A stretch of 64,000 nucleotides of DNA from Patiria miniata (lineage: Eukaryota > Echinodermata > Asteroidea > Valvatida > Asterinidae): NCBI RefSeq assembly GCF_015706575.1, contig NW_024037074.1:27331334-27395333 (forward strand). Reading direction: 5' to 3'. Under the pieces are notes generated by a model. The model did no database searches. It was not told where the DNA came from and worked only from the letters and a program-made list of their open reading frames with translations. The translations under genes were made by a program, and so were the position numbers. Of the stretch, positions 58,080 through 64,000 are shown one piece after another. The first letter of the stretch is position 1. The number at the start of each line of letters is the position of its first letter.

Positions 58080-59705
58080 ACTAACATTTCATAACACTTA
58101 ACATATTGAATACATTAAACAAAATACCTAAGGAAAACGTCAAACATTTCCCGTGCTGAATTTTATTCGAATGCGTAAATTAATCGAAATTGCAGGACAA
58201 CCCACGACAATTAATATTTCAAAACGGACACTAATCCAGAATTCGAAGTATCAAAGTTTGGCAAACACGAAACAACCCCCCCCCCCCAAAAAAAAATGGT
58301 TACCGTCTGGAAAGCAAAAAAAATCCACCCCCCCCCAAACACACAAAAATGTTTATGCATTTCGTTAGGCATCAAATGATACTAGCAATAAGTTTTATAT
58401 GTGTCATTTTCTTTGATTTGTGACTGATATTAACTATGTAAAAGGTTGTATAACAAATGTTGATATGCCTGCTCGACCTAAAGTATGTATGTAATTTACG
58501 AGCATAAGGGTTTTAATTATCATTGAAGAATTGATGTAATTTGTGTCATTACTCTGAGTATTACATTAAAGTGTCAACAGTACGTTAATATATATTTTCC
58601 TCTGCTCATCAATGTATACAACAGTGTAAAATATAGCTCTTAAAATGCAAAGCAACATAATACAGCCTTTGCAGTCTGTTCATGTTTAAAATGAAAGACA
58701 TACCAAGCAGACCCATTATCCCCATTGCAGGTTAAATACACCAATAAAGACAAACTAATTAAAATCTTTTTCAATCAATTAACAACTCTATTCTAGCAAC
58801 TGTGTAGAATTTCAATGGGTTGCCAGTGTAACACTTAACATTGAATAACACTGGACATATTGAATACATTTTGTTTAAATATTTAGCTGTTTCAAGATAA
58901 ACCTCAACATTTCTTTTTTTTTCAAATTGATGCAAAACCAGAATTTTAACAATCAAAAGTTGGAAAACGCGAAACACCCCTCAAAAATGTATTACGGTAC
59001 ATTGAATAGGACAAAACAAACATTGTTTCCGCATTTCATTAGGTATACAATGCCACTAGCAATAGGTTTTATATAAGTCATTCGTTTTCTTTGGTCGGTG
59101 ACTGAGATTAATCATGTAAAATATTGTATTAAAAATGTTGATATGCCTGTTTGAGCTTAAGTATGGATGCAATTTAGAGACATGGCGGACTTAATTATCG
59201 TTAATTGCTGTAGTTTGTGTCATTACTCTGAGTATTACAATAAAGTGTACACAGCATCTAATTTCTATCAAATTAAATGGATAGTAATGCGAAAATTAAT
59301 ATATCACATGCACCTGACAAATCGTGTAGATGTTGGTTCACACTGCTCCAAGTGTTCAAAATCTGACTATAACGTCAGTAATACATTTTGGGGGCATAAA
59401 GAACACTGGAATCGATGTGAAGATGCAGTCGCTTCGTACGGTGCACTCGTTCGTTAACACAATTCTTTAATATTTTCATCCGCTCATTAATGTATTCAAC
59501 TCAAAACAGTGAAAAATATAGCTGATCAAAATGCAAAGCAACATATAATATTTAAAACAGCCTGAGCAGTGTTTTTGATTACATACAAACAGATCCCGTA
59601 TTCCACATTACTGATTAGAATACACCAATAAAGAACACACTATAAAAAGAACCACTTCACCAATCAATTAACAGTTCTATCTGCGTAGAATTTCAATATC
59701 AATAC
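58080..59705. repeat. Tandem duplication of about 0.75 kb
   Basis: The block with ACTAGCAATA, TTGATATGCCTG, TTGTGTCATTACTCTGAGTA, AATGCAAAGCAACAT and TACACCAATAAAGA occurs first at 58080-58825 and again at 58830-59705. The second copy carries about 220 bp of extra sequence near 59240-59465. It lies just 3' of the minus-strand gene and may include its 3' UTR. Confidence 0.6.
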
Positions 59706-60159
59706 GTGTGCTCAAGGCGGCAATAATAAGGGGCTGAGATTATTTAGATATTTCACATAATGTATTGTTTAATGCAAGTAGGTGGTTGAAGAAAAACATC
59801 GATAACACTAAATGCTTATATTTTCTATATCACTAATGACTCAAGTAGTGTTTGGTAGAGGATGGGTATAGTTTCAACATGCTTTACGGAATCCAAGATC
59901 AGCTACAACTGAGTTAAAATGTAACGTAAAAAGTAACTTTTGGAAAAGGTTGTTTGCTTTGTCTTCTCCTTTAAGAACAAGAGAAACATGAATAAAGAAT
60001 ATGGGAAGGTGAATATCAAGTCCAAGCATTGCTTCTCACTTGAATTTGAATAACTGTGAGACTAATAATCGTGGTATAAAGGTTCGGTCCACTTATCCCA
60101 TGGGCGTTGCCTCACAGAACATCAGCTGCAGCTGCGGAAGCTGTTGCCAATAATGAGGC

Positions 60160-61583
60160 TTAGCGGTAGAGGGAGGGATTGAACACCACGCGGCCTGCAA
60201 CATTCCTTCCATAACGCTGTAACAACAAAAAAACATCATTCATGTATTAAAATAAACAAGTCTTGGAATTAGAGGTACATCATTCAATATTTGAATGTGA
60301 ATGTTTCGATCCTGTGAACTTACCGCTTCGTCTTCTCGGTAACGTTCCAGTTCCTCGTTCCCAGTCACCAAGTATGGTCGGATGAATAATTCTGGCTGGT
60401 TCTGCAGAGTCTGTGTGTCACATCAAAAGAATAATTAGGCTTGTTGTTAAGGCTATACCTGTGACATTGTCAATGGGGAGCGCTGATAAAATCTTACAAG
60501 CACACTTCCTATTAGTGTACAAATGCCCCCTTCTCACGACAATTTGTATTTTATTTTATTTTATTTTATATTTTTTGGGGGGCGCTGAGACAATTCGCAT
60601 GTGACGTCAAATTCTAACATTGGCTACTGCCATTTATGATTTTTTAAGGGGAATTTTTTTTTTGGGGGGGGGGAGGCTGGACAAAATGTCCCCCCCCCCG
60701 GAACTGCGCTCGCGTCGAGCAGAGCTTTGTGTGGAAATGAGATGGTGGAAAGGTTGAAGGCATTAGGCAACAAGAGCTGTTAAATCACTGTGTCAAAATT
60801 GAATAAATAGTGTAATGAAAAGGATGTCTTCTTTCTTTAAATTAAGCCATTTCACATGCCCGGAATACCAGTTACCCTTTTCTACAAACTTGGCTCAGTA
60901 AAGGTTTTTACCCTTGACAGAATAACAATGAATGCTCAGTCATCCGTGGCCACAGACACCCAATCAAGGTATCATTGGAAAGAGGACACATTGATGTTTC
61001 ATATGATGTTTAACTTAATTGTAAATATACACCCTGTAAAATCCAGGGACCCATGGGAGATCAATCCTGAAAAAAAGGACTGAATGGGCCACCCAGTATA
61101 AAGAAGAAATAAATAAAATTAAAAATAATGAACACAATTTTTGTATATTTGTTTCTGGATCTAATTTCAAGCAAGGGAGTCTTATTTAAAGGAGCATCAA
61201 TCCCCATAATTGAGTGACTTCAAGTCCCATGTATATTACAATAGGGTCACATTTATTGCTCATCCTGGGAGAGAACATTTTAACCAGCTTTACCTGCAAG
61301 TAAGGGGACTGGCTCATGACATGAGCGAGACGATTCATCCGCCTTTCTTCTCCACGGTAGTCAGCTGCACTGTAGCCCTCTTCAGAGGGCAATCTGCACT
61401 CTCCAAAATCGATGGGTCCCCTACTAGCTTGGAACTGTCTGGTTGACTGGCGGTTGATTTGATCCTTAACGTATTGGCGCCTCATTAGCATGCAAAAACA
61501 CAGAACTAATCCTGATATCGCCAACAGGAGAACAACACAACCGACTATGATGAGAACTGTAGCTAGAGAAGATACATCACCAC
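60160..61583 (-). CDS. Transmembrane and cytoplasmic exons
   Basis: Exon 61583-61294 starts GDVSSLATV and runs through a hydrophobic helix (LIIVGCVVLLLAISGLVLCF) to a stop-transfer MRRQ. Exon 60410-60324 encodes QPELFIRPYLVTGNEELERY and neighbours. The last exon, 60216-60160, ends VVFNPSLYR then TAA. Tyrosines in EEGYSAADY, PYLQ and PYLVT are possible phosphorylation sites; no known ITAM or ITIM pattern is complete. Confidence 0.75.
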
Positions 61584-63809
61584 CTGCAGCAGCACAAATA
61601 GTGCAACAGAGCTGAATTCAACAGATTTCTGTTATAGGATAAATCCTTCAGATTGTGGAAAGAAACACAGTTGAGCTCAAACTCTTTTGTTTCGTTTTCT
61701 TTTCTTTTTTACAAAATATAGTCATGACGTCACTTCCGTATTGCATACTCTACATACATTTACCAGCAAACCTCTCTACGTTGGTATTTGACTTATTTTC
61801 ATGAGAGAACAATTTGGAGTTAATTGCTACAGATAAAATCTGCACCAAGGGTCTGTTATCAATCTTACAAAAAGGCATTGGCTGTCAACTAAACCTTTTT
61901 AGGACCATTATGATGAAAAAAGGGGTTGGTAATGGACATTAATTGTAAATGGAAGTACCTCCTGAGGCGACCGTTGTGGTTGTCTCTGCTGGTGTTGAAG
62001 TTGGTATTTGAATCTCGCACCGGTCTCCGGTAAATGATGCAGGGCAACTAAAACACATAAAAGTTTTGAAAAATGTATCTAAACATGCCAACACGCCTTC
62101 AACAATATTATCTCAACAAACGGATATTTCCCCGTAAGATTTTCCCCTCCAGCTCTATTCACTCTTGATGTGGGTCAAGCTAAAAATTAAAAAAACATAA
62201 ACGGACAGGAAAGGAGGAATCGCACCATTCCCGTCTAAGATCATGGATACGTGATATTTACGAACTTAACACTCTGCGTACAAGAATATCAGCTCAAATA
62301 GTCGATATCGTAATTCTCAATAACTGATAATCGACAAATCCATTTATATATTATTCATCAGTGTATCTAATCATTTGAAACGAGGCACACGGAAGTGTGT
62401 TGGGCTGATGCCCAAATTAAAAAAAATCTACATTCAGCTCTGGAGCTCTCTTCATTGTTCCATTTCTAAGTAATTAATAAATACTCAAAGAACTCAGGCA
62501 CTCTTCTGCCCACTTGTCATGTTCTGCTTTGTATTGTAATATACCCCGATCCTTTCATATAATCCTAGCTCCGCCCCTGACATTACCTGCAAGTTCGCCG
62601 AGGGGAGAAGTCTGACCTCTCGCATACTCCGCCATTCAAGCAATCATCTCGAGTGCAGTCTGATAACAACGCTAATACGGCAAAATCAATAGAGTGTAAT
62701 TTACTGCATTGAAAACAAAAGGCATTTCATTAATAATCCACTTGAGGGTTTTTGTTTAAATAAACCGCACTGACAATGTCTTCAATAGAGCCTGGAAGTT
62801 GACCACTGGTGGCGCGCTTCCGGACAGCTGGAAAAGGAAAATTAGAATTTAAAGTCCGAATGTTTAAATGTATTCTTTTTAAAATATATATATATTTTTT
62901 TATTTATTTTTTTAAGAAAATCACCTTCGCAAAGTCCTAAGTAAAGTTGTTACTAGCAACTCAATTTATGGAAACTGAAAAATCTAGTATGGAAACTGTA
63001 AAATACATGTGGACTACAAGAACTAGGTGTTCTTGCACAAAGATAAATAATTGTGTGGCGGTCATTTTGGTACAAACTAAAACTTAAATAGGAGACTAAA
63101 ATGTCTTTTGGGATAAACGTTTTTTTTTAATAAACTTGAAGGACTAACTCTCATTTACAAACAAATCTAAAGTGACCGTTGATGAGCCCGATTAAATCTC
63201 GAGTCCATCGGATGTAGGTACTTAAATCTCCGCGTCGTTATCATTTTTTATTATCACGCAAGTACGCGATGTGAAAACAAACGAGATCGAACAAAATAAA
63301 AGGTACGAAAAACCAGATGTGAAAGTTCGTATGTCAAAGCTCAAAGACAAAATTGCGTACTTTCAGGCTCTATATATTGACCACCTTTAACTGGGCGGAT
63401 GGTCGCAGAGATTGCATTTTTGATTGAGGAAGTTTCCCGGTCTATCAAAATGTTCCTTTAACTCATAACTACTTGTTATAAAGAATCCATACAGTGCTGG
63501 GGCAGTTGGGGGCATTACTGAAAGTGACTGGCTAGTGGCTGGGCGGTTTGGGGCCGTACAGGAACTAATGCACTGACAAGGCTTACTTGTATTTATGTTA
63601 CTGACAGAGTTGGGGAGGAGAGGTATGTCCTCAACACCGTCGTTTAGTGTGTCGCCGGCTGCTATGACATTGCTGATGACATTCACCGAGGGTTGTTGCC
63701 CTTGTAATGCTAGTGCCACGTGTGTAACTACACTGCCTTCTTCAAAGCTCAAAACGTGTACCGCAGTCACACGGTCGGTGGAACTATCTCCCCGAAGTTT
63801 GTTAACGAT
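60160..63809 (-). CDS. SEA-EGF transmembrane protein gene (5' partial)
   Basis: Seven exons read on the minus strand, joined by phase: 63809-63587 (0 to 1), 62827-62771 (1 to 1), 62659-62587 (1 to 2), 62047-61959 (2 to 1), 61583-61294 (1 to 0), 60410-60324 (0 to 0) and 60216-60160 (0 to stop TAA). The product has the C-terminal part of a SEA domain, one EGF-like domain, a short Thr-rich stalk, one transmembrane helix and a cytoplasmic tail of about 107 residues. It is thus a type I surface protein of the membrane-mucin or SEA-receptor kind. The N-terminus lies beyond the window. No specific orthologue was recognised. Confidence 0.8.
61959..62659 (-). CDS. EGF-like domain (two exons) and Thr-rich stalk
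   Basis: Exons 62659-62587 and 62047-61959. The six cysteines are in order: CTRDDCLNGGVC, RTC, then across the intron SCPASFTGDRC. The phase 2 intron between the fourth and fifth Cys is intact. After the domain, IPTSTPAETTTTVASGG forms a short stalk suited to O-glycosylation. Confidence 0.8.
62771..62827 (-). CDS. Linker exon between SEA and EGF domains
   Basis: A 57-nt exon encoding VRKRATSGQLPGSIEDIV, entered in phase 1 after ttttccag. The donor reads GTC A/gtgcgg, which is weak, but it is the one that keeps phase with the EGF exon and yields the usual Asn before the first EGF cysteine. RKR could be a furin-type site. Confidence 0.55.
62828..63586. other. Intron, nothing recognised
   Basis: AT-rich intron between the SEA exon and the linker exon. 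The minus-strand frame of the SEA exon stays open to 63387, but the donor at 63586-63581 ends the exon earlier. Confidence 0.5.
63587..63809 (-). CDS. SEA domain exon
   Basis: Begins after acceptor cattatgcag in phase 0 and ends at ACAA/gtaagc. It encodes VTAVHVLSFEEGSVVTHVAL, matching the beta-hairpin of SEA domains. GSVV is the sequence cleaved autocatalytically in mucin-type SEA domains (between G and S). The remaining residues (ISNVIAAGDTLNDGVEDIPL) fit the last SEA helix and linker. The first half of the domain lies further right, outside what can be recognised. Confidence 0.7.
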
Positions 63810-64000
63810 CTGCATAATGAAGCAGAAACATATTAAGATAGTGAAGAGACGAGATAATTGCAACTGTAAAAGTCACCTGTGACATAAGTGCGTTCCCACG
63901 CGCTTTTTTTTCAAAATTCACCTAGGATATAGATTTTTCGTCATTATTGTTGTTGCTGTCGTTGTTGTTGTTTATTTTTATATTGCTATTTTCCTAGTAC

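Noticed and set aside
59167-59457. 96-codon plus-strand frame
   Set aside because: Part of a local duplication whose other copy is not open; no domain.

Overview
This is intron-rich animal nuclear DNA with long introns full of transposable elements. The protein modules (tandem F5/8 type C domains, a contactin-associated-protein type fibrinogen-like domain, a collagen-C1q protein, a SEA-EGF membrane protein) and the repeat content suggest a marine invertebrate deuterostome such as an echinoderm, hemichordate or lancelet. The species cannot be fixed from sequence alone. No tRNA, rRNA or CRISPR array was seen.

Region 1 (1-31.4 kb, plus strand): the 3' part of a large gene. I rebuilt 19 exons (18 well supported, plus a tentative last one) from splice sites, intron phase and domain homology. 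They encode seven successive F5/8C (discoidin) domains, the first cut by the window edge, followed by a three-exon fibrinogen-like domain of the type found in contactin-associated proteins (Caspr/CNTNAP). Each complete F5/8C domain is bounded by phase 1 introns, and domains 3 to 6 all end in a 139-nt exon, so the array grew by exon-pair duplication. The likely last exon is at 31272-31376. Introns hold a LINE relic, several TIR elements, satellites and Helitron-like elements.

Region 2 (31.4-54.4 kb): a CCAAT-rich promoter-like stretch near 31.7-32.1 kb, two candidate 5' untranslated exons, and at 53571-54386 an intact coding exon for a secreted collagen-like C1q-domain protein. The putative intron between them is swollen by a Ty3/Gypsy LTR fossil (37425-52680, minus strand, 5-bp target duplication ATAAC). 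That fossil has itself been invaded by Helitron-like elements carrying dense TGACGTCA (CRE-type) palindromes. A solo LTR and several TIR elements lie upstream.

Region 3 (54.4-64 kb): a largely empty intergenic stretch with minisatellites and a local duplication. Then, on the minus strand, comes the 3' part of a gene for a membrane protein: SEA domain (with a GSVV motif), EGF-like domain, Thr-rich stalk, transmembrane helix and tyrosine-containing tail.

All three genes encode secreted or surface modules common in recognition and adhesion proteins. A joint function is only inferred. Exon models were made by eye, with no alignment or transcript support.
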